Positions 8,235-16,074 of a stretch of 43,835 nt of DNA are shown piece by piece; within the stretch, counting starts at the first letter, position 1; every line of letters begins with the position of its first letter. Location: positions 1 to 43,835 of the forward strand of contig NZ_MSMP01000040.1 in NCBI RefSeq assembly GCF_001936575.1, given 5' to 3'. The notes under the pieces are model-generated. The model saw only the letters and a program-made list of their open reading frames with translations, ran no database searches and had not been told where the DNA came from. The position numbers were made by a program, and so were the translations under genes. The stretch comes from Tenacibaculum agarivorans (GTDB taxonomy: Bacteria > Bacteroidota > Bacteroidia > Flavobacteriales > Flavobacteriaceae).

Positions 8235-9215
8235 TTACTTAACGTACATAACGTCTTTCACAGCTTGTATTACATCATTTGCGTTAGGCAACCATTTTTC
8301 TAATAATACAGGCGAATATGGTGCTGGCGTATCTGCTGTTGTTATTCTTTTTATTGGAGCATCTAAATAATCAAATGCTTCATCTTGTACCCTAAATGTA
8401 ATTTCTGAAGCTACACTTCCAAAAGGCCAAGCTTCTTCTAAAATTACTAATCTATTTGTTTTTCTAACAGAAGTAAGAATTGCTTCATGATCCATTGGAC
8501 GTACTGTCCTTAAATCAATAACTTCTACTGAAATACCTTCTTCTGCTAACTGATCTGCTGCTTTGTATGCTTCTTTAATGATTTTTCCAAAGGAAACTAA
8601 AGTGACATCTGATCCTTCTCTTTTTATATCTGCAACACCTATTGGTAACACATACTCTCCTTCAGGAATTTCCATTTTATCACCGTACATCTGTTCTGAC
8701 TCCATAAAAATAACCGGATCATCATCTCTAATTGCAGCTTTTAATAATCCTTTAGCATCATAAGGGTTTGATGGTACGATAACTTTTAACCCAGGACAAT
8801 TTGCATACCAACTTTCAAAAGCTTGTGAGTGTGTTGCTGCTAACTGACCAGCAGAAGCTGTAGGTCCTCTAAATACAATTGGACAATTGAATTGTCCTCC
8901 ACTCATTTGGCGAATTTTAGCTGCATTATTAATAATTTGATCGATTCCTACTAAAGAGAAGTTAAATGTCATATACTCAACGATAGGTCTATTTCCATTC
9001 ATAGCAGAACCTACTGCTATTCCTCCAAAACCTAATTCCGCTATTGGTGTATCTATTACCCTTTTCTCACCAAACTCATCTAGCATTCCCTTACTAGCCT
9101 TATAAGCTCCATTGTATTCCGCTACTTCCTCCCCCATTAAATAAATACTCTCATCACGACGCATTTCTTCACTCATCGCTTCGCAAATAGCCTCTCTAAA
9201 TTGAACTGTTTTCAT
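8235..9215 (-). CDS. pdhB: Pyruvate dehydrogenase E1 component, beta subunit
   Basis: The 326-residue beta subunit of the alpha2beta2 thiamine-diphosphate E1 of the pyruvate (or branched-chain 2-oxoacid) dehydrogenase complex. It has the transketolase-type pyrimidine-binding domain (FREAICEAMSEEMRRDE, MGEEVAEYNGAYK, DTPIAELGFGGIAVG) and the C-terminal transketolase domain (EVIDLRTVRPMD, RLVILEEAW). An ATG at 9251 exists in frame, but a perfect -7 box (9249-9256) overlaps it, so the start at 9215 (MKTVQFREAI) is chosen. The E1-alpha and E2 genes are not in the window, and separation of pdhB from them is usual in flavobacteria as far as I recall. Confidence 0.93.
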   Translation of the reverse strand: MKTVQFREAICEAMSEEMRRDESIYLMGEEVAEYNGAYKASKGMLDEFGEKRVIDTPIAELGFGGIAVGSAMNGNRPIVEYMTFNFSLVGIDQIINNAAKIRQMSGGQFNCPIVFRGPTASAGQLAATHSQAFESWYANCPGLKVIVPSNPYDAKGLLKAAIRDDDPVIFMESEQMYGDKMEIPEGEYVLPIGVADIKREGSDVTLVSFGKIIKEAYKAADQLAEEGISVEVIDLRTVRPMDHEAILTSVRKTNRLVILEEAWPFGSVASEITFRVQDEAFDYLDAPIKRITTADTPAPYSPVLLEKWLPNANDVIQAVKDVMYVK

Positions 9216-9248
9216 ATGTTTTATTAAAAGTAGTTGTTTATCAATTGA

Positions 9249-9256
9249 CAAAAGTA
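9249..9256 (-). promoter_or_regulatory. -7 box of pdhB that fixes the start codon
   Basis: On the minus strand: TACTTTTG, an exact TAnnTTTG match. Transcription would begin near 9243, giving a leader of about 28 nt to the ATG at 9215 and excluding the in-frame ATG at 9251. The -33 region is weak. Confidence 0.6.
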
Positions 9257-9423
9257 AAAAATTAGTGGTAAATAAATACTTTTAAAAACTATAAAAACAT
9301 ACATACTTATAATAATGTAAGACTTTAGATATAAAACTACAGGTGTTATTTTAATTAACTCAGCAAAATTCTAGCTATTTTACCTGTAAATGTCTTCAAT
9401 TTTTAACTCTCGAGACAGAATAA

Positions 9424-9447
9424 ATTTATTATGCATGCATAATAAAT
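9424..9447. promoter_or_regulatory. Perfect 24-bp palindrome upstream of etfB
   Basis: The half-site ATTTATTATGCA is followed immediately by its exact reverse complement, with no spacer. The centre lies about 26 bp upstream of the TAAATTCG box of etfB, so the palindrome covers the -33 region. That is a typical place for a dimeric repressor or for a regulator shared with divergent pdhB. The regulator is not identified. Confidence 0.55.
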
Positions 9448-9460
9448 CAAAAAAAATACG

Positions 9461-9468
9461 TAAATTCG
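9461..9468 (+). promoter_or_regulatory. -7 box of etfBA
   Basis: TAAATTCG, 7 of 8 positions of TAnnTTTG, with the expected transcription start near 9474 and the etfB ATG at 9502. The -33 position falls inside the 24-bp palindrome. Confidence 0.5.
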
Positions 9469-9501
9469 TGCCACAAATTAAGCGTTTAAAATTAACAACA
9501 T

Positions 9502-10242
9502 ATGAAAATATTAGTTTGTATCAGTCATGTCCCTGATACCACTTCAAAAATTAATTTTACGGACAACGATACCAAGTTTGATACTAATGGTGTTCAGTTT
9601 GTCATCAATCCATATGACGAATTCAGTTTAACACGTGCAATGTGGTTTAAAGAAAAACAAGGAGCTTCTGTAACCGTAGTTAATGTAGGTGGTGCTGAAA
9701 CTGAGCCTACCTTACGTAAGGCTTTAGCTATTGGTGCAGATGATGCTATTCGTGTTAATGCGGTTCCAACTGATGGAATGTTAGTAGCTAAAGAGTTAGC
9801 TGAAGTTGTAAAAAACGGAGGGTACGATTTAGTGTTAGCAGGAAAAGAATCTGCTGATTATAACGGACAAATGGTTCCTGGTATGTTAGCTTCTTTATTA
9901 GATTTTAACTTTGTTAATGGTTGTGTTGGTTTAGAAGTAGAAGGTACTTCAGCAACATTAGAAAGAGAAATTGATGGTGGTGAAGAGAAAGTATCATCAA
10001 CATTACCTTTAGTTGTAGCTGGTCAGAAGGGAATAGTTGAGGAAAAAGATTTGAGAATTCCTAACATGAGAGGTATCATGATGGCTCGTAAGAAACCATT
10101 AAACGTAGTTGAACCTACAAGTAGTTCTGCTGCAACAAGTACTCAAAGTTTTGAAAAGCCTGCTCCTAAAGGAGATGTAAAATTAGTGGATAATGTAGAT
10201 GATTTAATCAATCTTTTACATAACGAAGCTAAAGCAATTTAA
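9502..10242 (+). CDS. etfB: Electron transfer flavoprotein, beta subunit
   Basis: A 246-residue subunit that binds AMP and with EtfA carries electrons from acyl-CoA dehydrogenases to the quinone pool through ETF dehydrogenase. The start MKILVCISHVPDTTSKI, the NPYDEFSLTRA stretch and the signature VLAGKESADYNGQMVPGML are typical. The C-terminus has a Ser/Thr/Ala-rich linker and a short anchor helix. The gene leads a two-gene operon with etfA, 70 nt apart, and a hairpin sits in the gap. It is divergent from pdhB, linking fatty/amino-acid oxidation with pyruvate oxidation. Confidence 0.95.
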   Translation: MKILVCISHVPDTTSKINFTDNDTKFDTNGVQFVINPYDEFSLTRAMWFKEKQGASVTVVNVGGAETEPTLRKALAIGADDAIRVNAVPTDGMLVAKELAEVVKNGGYDLVLAGKESADYNGQMVPGMLASLLDFNFVNGCVGLEVEGTSATLEREIDGGEEKVSSTLPLVVAGQKGIVEEKDLRIPNMRGIMMARKKPLNVVEPTSSSAATSTQSFEKPAPKGDVKLVDNVDDLINLLHNEAKAI

Positions 10243-10262
10243 AGTTTAAAAAATCAATTCAT

Positions 10263-10294
10263 TTTGATAGGTATTATCATAATACACTATCAAA
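10263..10294 (+). repeat. Intercistronic hairpin between etfB and etfA
   Basis: TTTGATAG then GTATTA (10263-10276) pair with TAATAC and CTATCAAA (10280-10294) with one bulged A and a 3-nt loop, giving a 14-bp stem. No T run follows, so it is unlikely to terminate. It could protect or tune the two cistrons differently. Confidence 0.6.
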
Positions 10295-10312
10295 TATTAA
10301 AAAATTAAAAAT

Positions 10313-11266
10313 ATGTCTGTATTAGTTTTTGCCGATTCTTCGGAAGGAAAATTTAAAAAAACAGCTTATGAAGTTGTTTCGTACGGGAAAAAAGTAGCTG
10401 AACAGTTAGGAACTAATGTAGTTGCTTTAACAGTGAACGGTGGTGATGCTTCTGAATTATATACTTATGGTGCTGAAAAAGTTGTTGAAGTAAAAAATGA
10501 CTTAACTTCTTTTAATGCTAAAGGATATGCAGCTATTATTAAGCAAGTAGCAGAAGCTCAAAGTGCTAATGTTGTTGTTATCGATTCTAGTGTTGATGGC
10601 TTAACTGTAGCTCCTTTAGTAGCTGTAGGTTTAGAAGCTGGATATGCTTCTAATGTAGTAGAGGCTCCAAGTAGCACTAATCCTTTTGTAGTTAAGCGTA
10701 AAGCGTTTTCTAACAAAGGGTTTAATAACACTGAAATTCTAACTGATAAAAAAGTTATTGGAGTGGCTAAAAATTCTTATGGTGCTCATGAAAATCCAGT
10801 TTCTGGTACTAGTGAGGCTTTCGATGCTTCATTACCAGAATTAGGTGTTTCTTCTGTTTCTATTGATAAAGCAACAGGAAAAGTTACTATTGCTGATGCT
10901 GATGTGGTAGTTTCTGCCGGACGTGGATTAAAAGGTCCTGAAAATTGGGGAATGGTTGAAGAATTAGCTGATGTTTTAGGTGCTGCAACTGCATGCTCTA
11001 AACCTGTATCTGATTTAGGATGGAGACCACACAGTGAACACGTAGGACAAACTGGTAAGCCAGTAGCTTCAAATCTATATATCGCTATTGGAATTTCTGG
11101 AGCAATTCAGCACTTAGCAGGAGTTAATGCTTCTAAAGTGAAAGTAGTAATTAATAATGACCCTGAAGCTCCTTTCTTTAAGGCTGCTGATTATGGTATT
11201 GTTGGAGACGCTTTTGAAGTTGTTCCTCAATTAATTGAGAAACTGAAAGCTTTTAAACAAAGCTAA
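10313..11266 (+). CDS. etfA: Electron transfer flavoprotein, alpha subunit
   Basis: A 317-residue FAD-binding subunit. The C-terminal FAD domain shows SAGRGLKGPENWGMVEELA and the family signature YIAIGISGAIQHLAGV, followed by KVVINNDPEAPFFKAADYGIVGD. The N-terminal domain pairs with EtfB. It is the second gene of the etfBA operon and ends in a clear terminator, so the operon probably contains only these two genes. No redox partner dehydrogenase is encoded nearby. Confidence 0.96.
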   Translation: MSVLVFADSSEGKFKKTAYEVVSYGKKVAEQLGTNVVALTVNGGDASELYTYGAEKVVEVKNDLTSFNAKGYAAIIKQVAEAQSANVVVIDSSVDGLTVAPLVAVGLEAGYASNVVEAPSSTNPFVVKRKAFSNKGFNNTEILTDKKVIGVAKNSYGAHENPVSGTSEAFDASLPELGVSSVSIDKATGKVTIADADVVVSAGRGLKGPENWGMVEELADVLGAATACSKPVSDLGWRPHSEHVGQTGKPVASNLYIAIGISGAIQHLAGVNASKVKVVINNDPEAPFFKAADYGIVGDAFEVVPQLIEKLKAFKQS

Positions 11267-11286
11267 AAACGATTAAATATATATTG

Positions 11287-11329
11287 AAAACTCTAGAAAC
11301 CAATTGGTTTTCTAGAGTTTTTATTTTTT
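11287..11329 (+). terminator. Terminator of the etfBA operon
   Basis: AAAACTCTAGAAACC pairs with GGTTTTCTAGAGTTTT with one bulged T around AATT, and a T-rich tail follows. It lies 21 nt past the etfA stop. Confidence 0.85.
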
Positions 11330-11362
11330 AACATTTAATCTTTCCGTAGTCATATTTTTTAT

Positions 11363-11405
11363 TAAATTGTGGCACCCTAAAGTCAGTCTAATGAAAGACG
11401 GCTTT
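11363..11405 (+). promoter_or_regulatory. Promoter-like box and hairpin ahead of the bifunctional nuclease gene
   Basis: TAAATTGT (11363-11370) resembles a -7 box. It is followed by a hairpin, AAAGTCAGTC (11379-11388) with GACGGCTTT (11397-11405), containing one bulge and one G-T pair, and then a T run. Because the hairpin with its T run lies between the box and the gene, it could be a leader attenuator, or a second terminator for the upstream operon. Confidence 0.4.
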
Positions 11406-11425
11406 TTTTGTATGAAGACAGATAC

Positions 11426-12034
11426 ATGAGCTTAGTAAGATTAACCATTAAAGGAATTTCATATAGCCAAACTCAGAGCGGAGCTTACGCGTTAGTGCTT
11501 AGTGAAATGGAAGGAACACGAACTTTACCAATTATTATCGGAGCATTTGAAGCACAATCAATTGCCATTGCTCTAGAAAAAGAGATAAGACCCCCAAGAC
11601 CTCTTACTCACGATTTATTTAAATCTTTTGCTGAACGATTTTCTATTGGAGTAAAACAGATTATCATACATAAATTAGTAGATGGTGTCTTTTTTTCAAG
11701 TTTAATTTGTGAACGTGACGGTATAGAAGAAATTATAGACACAAGAACATCAGATGCAATAGCGCTAGCTGTACGTTTTCAAGCTCCAATTTTTACTTAT
11801 GAGAATATATTAGATAAAGCTGGAATCTACCTAAAGACTGAAGAAGAATTAGAAATCAGCGAAGAAAGTGATGCTGATGAATATGAGCTGGAAACTGAAA
11901 TTGAAATTATTAATGAAAATGATTTTTCTTCATTATCTTTAAATGATTTAGAACAACAACTTTCTGAAGCTGTAAATAATGAAGATTATGAGTTAGCTGC
12001 TAAGATCAGAGATGAAATTAGTAAACGTTCTTAA
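11426..12034 (+). CDS. Bifunctional nuclease family protein (DUF151) with UVR motif
   Basis: A cytosolic protein of about 202 residues. The N-terminal BFN/DUF151 domain shows LTIKGISYSQTQSGAYAL, RTLPIIIGAFEAQSIAIALE and DTRTSDAIALAVRFQAPIF. An acidic linker leads to a C-terminal UvrB/UvrC-type motif (LNDLEQQLSEAVNNEDYELA and AAKIRDEI). I start at MSLVRLTIKG (11426), where the family begins, rather than the ATG at 11408. The plant BFN homologue cleaves RNA and DNA; the bacterial role is unclear. The CNT transporter gene starts 12 nt downstream, so the two are co-transcribed. Confidence 0.88.
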   Translation: MSLVRLTIKGISYSQTQSGAYALVLSEMEGTRTLPIIIGAFEAQSIAIALEKEIRPPRPLTHDLFKSFAERFSIGVKQIIIHKLVDGVFFSSLICERDGIEEIIDTRTSDAIALAVRFQAPIFTYENILDKAGIYLKTEEELEISEESDADEYELETEIEIINENDFSSLSLNDLEQQLSEAVNNEDYELAAKIRDEISKRS

Positions 12035-12046
12035 AAACACTTAGAA

Positions 12047-13771
12047 ATGAAAAATATATTTGTAGTACTTCTCTCTTTATTATCATTTATTGGTGTTGCT
12101 CAAAACTTAGAAAAAAACTGGAAGTTCAAATCTATCGAACAAAATTCTGGTGAATCTATTATTGAAATTAAAGAAGGAGATTATTTTAATCTTAATAAAG
12201 GAAAATTCTCTTATTTTTTAACTTCAAAAGATAGCTTATTAGCTAAAGGAAGTTATATTCATCAAAATAACTTATTAATATTTAACTATAACTTACCTAA
12301 AGATACTGTTAGGTATTATAACATTGTAGAATTAAACGATAGTATATTAACTATCTCTGAAAAAAATATTAATTATAAGTTTTCTACTAATACAAGCAAT
12401 ACTACTACTGTTGTTAATGCTGAAATAGAGAATAGTTCTAAACAAAATGATCAGTTAATTCCAAGTAAAGGTTTTTCATTGCAAAGTTTATGGAGAGGTA
12501 TACTAGGTATGATTGTATTAATCGTCATTGCTTTCCTTTTTAGCTCTAATAAAAAAGCAATTGACTGGAAAACTGTTGGTTTAGGTTTAACTTTTCAACT
12601 ATTAATAGCGTTTGGAGTACTTAAAGTATCTTTGATTCAAAAAATATTTAATGCTATTGGTCAACTTTTTGTTAGTGTTTTAGACTTTACAAGAGCTGGA
12701 AGCAAGTTCCTATTTGAAGGCTTAGTTGTAGATATGGATACCTTTGGATTCATTTTCGCTTTCCAAGTACTACCTACAATTATATTTTTCTCCGCTTTAA
12801 CTTCTTTATTATTCTATCTTGGAATAATTCAAAAAGTAGTAAAAGTAATGGCCTGGACGCTATCTAAAATTTTAAAAATTTCTGGTGCTGAAAGCTTATC
12901 TGTTGCAGGTAATATTTTCTTAGGTCAAACAGAAGCTCCTTTGCTGATTAAAGCGTATCTAGAAAAAATGAATCGCTCAGAAATGTTATTGGTAATGATT
13001 GGTGGAATGGCTACAGTTGCTGGTGCTGTTTTAGCTGCTTACATTGGCTTTTTAGGAGGAGATGATCCAGTTTTACGACTGCAATTTGCTAAACATTTAC
13101 TAGCGGCCTCAGTTATGGCTGCGCCTGGTGCTATTGTTATTTCAAAAATTTTATACCCACAAACCGAAGAAATAAATACTGATGTAAAAGTATCTTCAGA
13201 AAAAATAGGTTCTAATATTCTAGATGCGATTGCAAATGGAACTACAGAAGGCTTACAATTGGCTATGAATGTAGGAGCTATGTTATTAGTTTTTGTTGCT
13301 TTTATAGCAATGATTAATGGAATACTAGGTTGGGTTGGAGATGTTACTAGTCTAAACGAATGGATGGCTGTGCACACTCCTTATGAAAAATTCTCTTTAG
13401 AAGCCATTTTAGGTTACATTTTTGCTCCGCTAATGTGGTTGATTGGTGTAGCTAGTGAAGATACAGCTTTAATGGGACAATTGTTAGGAATTAAACTTGC
13501 TGCGAGTGAATTTGTAGGTTATATTCAACTTGCAGAATTAAAGAATGTTGCTAGTGCAACTCACCTCACATACAATAAATCTGTAATTATGGCTACGTAT
13601 ATGTTGTGTGGATTTGCTAACTTTGCATCAATTGGTATACAAATCGGAGGTATTGGATCATTAGCCCCAGGTCAGCGTAAAACATTATCCGAATTTGGTA
13701 TTAAAGCATTAATAGGAGGAACTATTGCCTCATTAATGTCTGCTACAATAGCTGGTATGATTATCGGTTAG
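12047..13771 (+). CDS. CNT-family nucleoside transporter with an extra exported N-terminal domain
   Basis: 574 residues. Residues about 150-574 form a concentrative nucleoside transporter (NupC type) that imports nucleosides with Na+ or H+; family motifs include VAGNIFLGQTEAPLLIKAYL, GVASEDTALMGQLLGIK and YMLCGFANFASIGIQIGGIG. Before it lies an unusual extension: a signal peptide (1-18, ending GVAQN) and a beta-rich domain of about 110 residues (20-130) resembling small lipocalin-like flavobacterial exported domains, then a Ser/Asn-rich linker. This domain should sit in the periplasm in front of the transporter mouth. It is in an operon with the nuclease upstream and a small membrane protein downstream, and near thyA/folA, so nucleoside salvage is likely. 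Confidence 0.9.
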   Translation: MKNIFVVLLSLLSFIGVAQNLEKNWKFKSIEQNSGESIIEIKEGDYFNLNKGKFSYFLTSKDSLLAKGSYIHQNNLLIFNYNLPKDTVRYYNIVELNDSILTISEKNINYKFSTNTSNTTTVVNAEIENSSKQNDQLIPSKGFSLQSLWRGILGMIVLIVIAFLFSSNKKAIDWKTVGLGLTFQLLIAFGVLKVSLIQKIFNAIGQLFVSVLDFTRAGSKFLFEGLVVDMDTFGFIFAFQVLPTIIFFSALTSLLFYLGIIQKVVKVMAWTLSKILKISGAESLSVAGNIFLGQTEAPLLIKAYLEKMNRSEMLLVMIGGMATVAGAVLAAYIGFLGGDDPVLRLQFAKHLLAASVMAAPGAIVISKILYPQTEEINTDVKVSSEKIGSNILDAIANGTTEGLQLAMNVGAMLLVFVAFIAMINGILGWVGDVTSLNEWMAVHTPYEKFSLEAILGYIFAPLMWLIGVASEDTALMGQLLGIKLAASEFVGYIQLAELKNVASATHLTYNKSVIMATYMLCGFANFASIGIQIGGIGSLAPGQRKTLSEFGIKALIGGTIASLMSATIAGMIIG

Positions 13772-13793
13772 AATTAAATAGAAGTGTAAATAA

Positions 13794-14156
13794 ATGTTGG
13801 AATCAATAATTGTAATTCTTATTGGCTTTGCTGTCATTGCCATTTTCGATATTATAGGCTCTATACTATCCAGAATATTGGATTTTGAATATGTATGGTT
13901 TGCTTTTGGTTCCTTTATTATTTATGGTTTTATCGCCCTATACTTACAACTTTACGGAAGCTTTGTTTCTGCCATAATAGGTTCTTTTATTGTTGGTGCT
14001 TTTGATTCAACAGTTGGATTATACATAGCTAAAATTTTCAAAGCAAAAATCTTAGAAAGTGATAAAGAAATTATAAAAATCACACCCAAATTAATAGTAC
14101 ATATGGGAACACTAGCTTCTATTATAGGTGCTCTAACCATTGTAGTATTTAAATAA
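13794..14156 (+). CDS. Small four-helix membrane protein of unknown function
   Basis: 120 residues, starting 22 nt after the transporter gene and so probably in its operon. It has about four hydrophobic segments (roughly 3-24, 33-54, 57-79 and 97-118), with Gly- and Ser-rich helix faces (GSFVSAIIGSFIVGAFDS) and a basic loop (KIFKAKILESDKE). I do not recognise the family. Its place suggests an accessory role near the nucleoside transporter, but this is only context. Confidence 0.65.
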   Translation: MLESIIVILIGFAVIAIFDIIGSILSRILDFEYVWFAFGSFIIYGFIALYLQLYGSFVSAIIGSFIVGAFDSTVGLYIAKIFKAKILESDKEIIKITPKLIVHMGTLASIIGALTIVVFK

Positions 14157-14384
14157 TTTTTATAACAGCTAAAACAACAACATTTTTGTTTTTTCATTAT
14201 ATTTAAAGAACCCGAAAAACCAAATATGATGAAAAGCTATCTACACTATCAAATACCACCTTTCTTCTCAACTAAATTGAATAATGTTTACTTGTTAATT
14301 AATTTTCACAGTGAACCAATGAGCACAACATTTTAAACTAAGTGTTTTCAACACATAGCAAGTAACATAAGCTTTCATTAATAA

Positions 14385-14402
14385 ACATCTAAAGTTAGAT
14401 GT
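14385..14402. promoter_or_regulatory. Palindrome upstream of the first Cys-rich peptide gene
   Basis: ACATCTAA-AG-TTAGATGT, 8-nt arms with a 2-nt spacer, 38 nt before the peptide start codon. It may be an operator or a leader hairpin; no clear TAnnTTTG box was found around it. Confidence 0.35.
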
Positions 14403-14439
14403 AAACAGTAATGTAAATTAACCTTTAAATATTCATAAA

Positions 14440-14628
14440 ATGAAAACAATTAAAAACCTTAATGGAGTAAAAATCTTATCTAAAAAAGAATTAAACGAAA
14501 TACATGGTTCTCTTACAGTGTACAGACCTTATTGTAAAGGAACTAACATGTGTTGTGTACGAACTTCTCAGGGAGAGGAATTCTGCGATTTTGGATATTG
14601 TATCAATCGTAGATGTATTTGGGCATAA
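14440..14628 (+). CDS. Cys-rich peptide precursor with double-glycine-like leader (copy 1)
   Basis: 62 residues. The first 23 (MKTIKNLNGVKILSKKELNE then IHG) form a leader of the bacteriocin/ComC type common in Bacteroidota (LSKKE...I-x-G), though the cleavage site reads HG-S rather than GG. The core of about 39 residues has six cysteines (32, 38, 39, 49, 54, 59), basic residues and a C-terminal Trp, and could form three disulfides. A related gene follows at 14808. No peptidase-containing ABC transporter or modifying enzyme is encoded in the window, so export would depend on genes elsewhere. A strong terminator follows. Bacteriocin, signal peptide or other role is open. Confidence 0.75.
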   Translation: MKTIKNLNGVKILSKKELNEIHGSLTVYRPYCKGTNMCCVRTSQGEEFCDFGYCINRRCIWA

Positions 14629-14651
14629 CCAATAATTGTAATACTAAATAG

Positions 14652-14690
14652 AAAACATCAATACTTTGCCAAGTATTGATGTTTTTTATT
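14652..14690 (+). terminator. Strong terminator after peptide gene 1
   Basis: A perfect 15-bp stem, AAAACATCAATACTT (14652-14666) and its complement (14671-14685), loop TGCC, followed by a T-rich tail. The two peptide genes are therefore separate transcripts. Confidence 0.9.
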
Positions 14691-14723
14691 TTTTATCCTC
14701 ATCATAAGATCGAAACACCACAT

Positions 14724-14743
14724 AGTGGAGTCAAAACTCCACT
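14724..14743 (+). promoter_or_regulatory. Hairpin/operator ahead of peptide gene 2
   Basis: AGTGGAGT-CAAA-ACTCCACT, an 8-bp perfect inverted repeat 64 nt before the second peptide start. TAAATTTC (14772-14779) just downstream resembles a -7 box, so the repeat lies near -35 and could be an operator. Confidence 0.4.
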
Positions 14744-14807
14744 TTAAAACAATTACTATTGAACTTTTGTCTAAATTTCTCGTAAACTCTTTAAAACTAA
14801 ATTAATC

Positions 14808-14993
14808 ATGAAAAATCTAGAAAACTTAAACGGAATTAAAATTCTATCGAAAAAAGAGCAGAGTGAAATTAATGGGACATTTAACTTCAACGGGTATTGT
14901 AGAGGTACAGTATGCTATGTTTCTTTACCAAATGTAGGAGAAGTAGCAGTAGGAACTTGCTTACCTCCTCTGTACACTTGTAGATGGCATTAA
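14808..14993 (+). CDS. Cys-rich peptide precursor with double-glycine-like leader (copy 2)
   Basis: 61 residues, paralogous to the gene at 14440: 16 of the first 23 residues are identical (leader ending EING-T) and the core starts with the shared YC(K/R)GT pattern and ends C-x-W. The core has four cysteines (31, 36, 51, 58) instead of six and is more hydrophobic. The strong leader conservation with a divergent core is the usual signature of a family of exported peptides sharing one transporter. It has its own upstream box and terminator. No maturation enzymes were found in the window. Confidence 0.75.
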   Translation: MKNLENLNGIKILSKKEQSEINGTFNFNGYCRGTVCYVSLPNVGEVAVGTCLPPLYTCRWH

Positions 14994-15107
14994 AAATCTA
15001 AAATACACTATTAAATCGAGTTAAATATTATCGTGTTAACAGTTGTTTTATGCTCAGCATAGAGAACAATAAAACTAGTTAGTTAATAACTTACTGAAAA
15101 CAATTTT

Positions 15108-15140
15108 AAAAGCATTAATGATAAAAGTTGATGCTTTTTT
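15108..15140 (+). terminator. Terminator after peptide gene 2
   Basis: AAAAGCATTAA (15108-15118) pairs with TTGATGCTTTT (15128-15138) with one G-T pair, 9-nt loop, then a T run. It lies 28 nt before thyA and isolates it from the peptide gene. Confidence 0.8.
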
Positions 15141-15167
15141 ATTTTTACCAAAATTTTTAAAGGGAAT

Positions 15168-15992
15168 ATGCAGCAGTATTTAGATTTAGTAAAACATGTT
15201 TTAGCCAACGGTAATGAGAAAGGTGATAGAACTGGTACAGGAACTAAGAGTGTTTTTGGTTATCAAATGCGTTTTGATTTAAGTGAGGGTTTTCCTATGG
15301 TAACCACTAAAAAATTACATTTAAAGTCGATAATTTATGAATTATTATGGTTTATAAAAGGAGATACAAATGTTAACTACTTACAAGAAAACGGAGTTCG
15401 TATTTGGAATGAATGGGCAGATGATAATGGTGACTTAGGACCTGTTTATGGACACCAATGGAGAAATTGGAATAGTGAAGAAATAGATCAGCTTAAGGAA
15501 GTTATAGACACGTTAAAAAATAATCCTAATAGCAGACGTATGTTAGTTTCTGCTTGGAATCCTAGTGTACTACCAGATACTTCTATCTCTTTTGCAGAAA
15601 ATGTAGCTAATGGTAAAGCAGCATTACCTCCTTGTCATGCTTTCTTTCAGTTTTATGTAGCAGATGGGAAATTATCTTGTCAATTATACCAACGTAGTGC
15701 AGATATCTTTTTAGGAGTTCCTTTTAACATTGCTAGTTATGCTTTATTTACAATGATGGTAGCCCAAGTTTGTGGATATGAAGCGGGTGAATTTATTCAT
15801 ACTTTTGGTGATGCACATATATACAACAATCATCTAGAGCAATTGGAATTACAACTTACACGAGATCCAAGACCATTGCCTACCATGAAAATTAATCCTG
15901 AAATACAAAACATAGAAGATTTTACATTTGACGATTTTGAATTATTAAATTATAATCCTCATCCACATATAAAAGGGACTGTAGCTGTTTAA
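15168..15992 (+). CDS. thyA: Thymidylate synthase
   Basis: A 274-residue enzyme converting dUMP and methylene-tetrahydrofolate to dTMP and dihydrofolate. The nucleophile Cys156 is in ALPPCHAFFQFYV, and DRTGTGTKSVFGYQMRF, RIWNEWA, YQRSADIFLGVPFNIASYA and the C-terminal PHPHIKGTVAV are all present. There is a small family-typical insertion (DTSISFAENVANGKAAL) before the active-site loop. folA, which recycles the dihydrofolate produced, follows after one small ORF. Confidence 0.98.
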   Translation: MQQYLDLVKHVLANGNEKGDRTGTGTKSVFGYQMRFDLSEGFPMVTTKKLHLKSIIYELLWFIKGDTNVNYLQENGVRIWNEWADDNGDLGPVYGHQWRNWNSEEIDQLKEVIDTLKNNPNSRRMLVSAWNPSVLPDTSISFAENVANGKAALPPCHAFFQFYVADGKLSCQLYQRSADIFLGVPFNIASYALFTMMVAQVCGYEAGEFIHTFGDAHIYNNHLEQLELQLTRDPRPLPTMKINPEIQNIEDFTFDDFELLNYNPHPHIKGTVAV

Positions 15993-16074
15993 TTTTTAAC
16001 GTCGTTTTTGTAAAAGTTTATCTTTTTATTTCTAATAATCTAGTAAATTAGTAGTCAAAACAAATTCACTAAAA

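Noticed and set aside
9216..9251. Longer pdhB start at 9251.
   Set aside because: It overlaps a perfect -7 box (9249-9256) and adds residues not expected for E1-beta.
9302..9420. Possible tRNA or other RNA fold with ACAGGT/ACCTGT arms upstream of etfB.
   Set aside because: Only a 6-bp pairing with a long loop; no T-loop, anticodon arm or CCA pattern.
14226..14336. 36-codon plus-strand frame upstream of the Cys-rich peptides, as a third peptide gene.
   Set aside because: It has no double-glycine leader, no cysteines and no promoter or terminator of its own.
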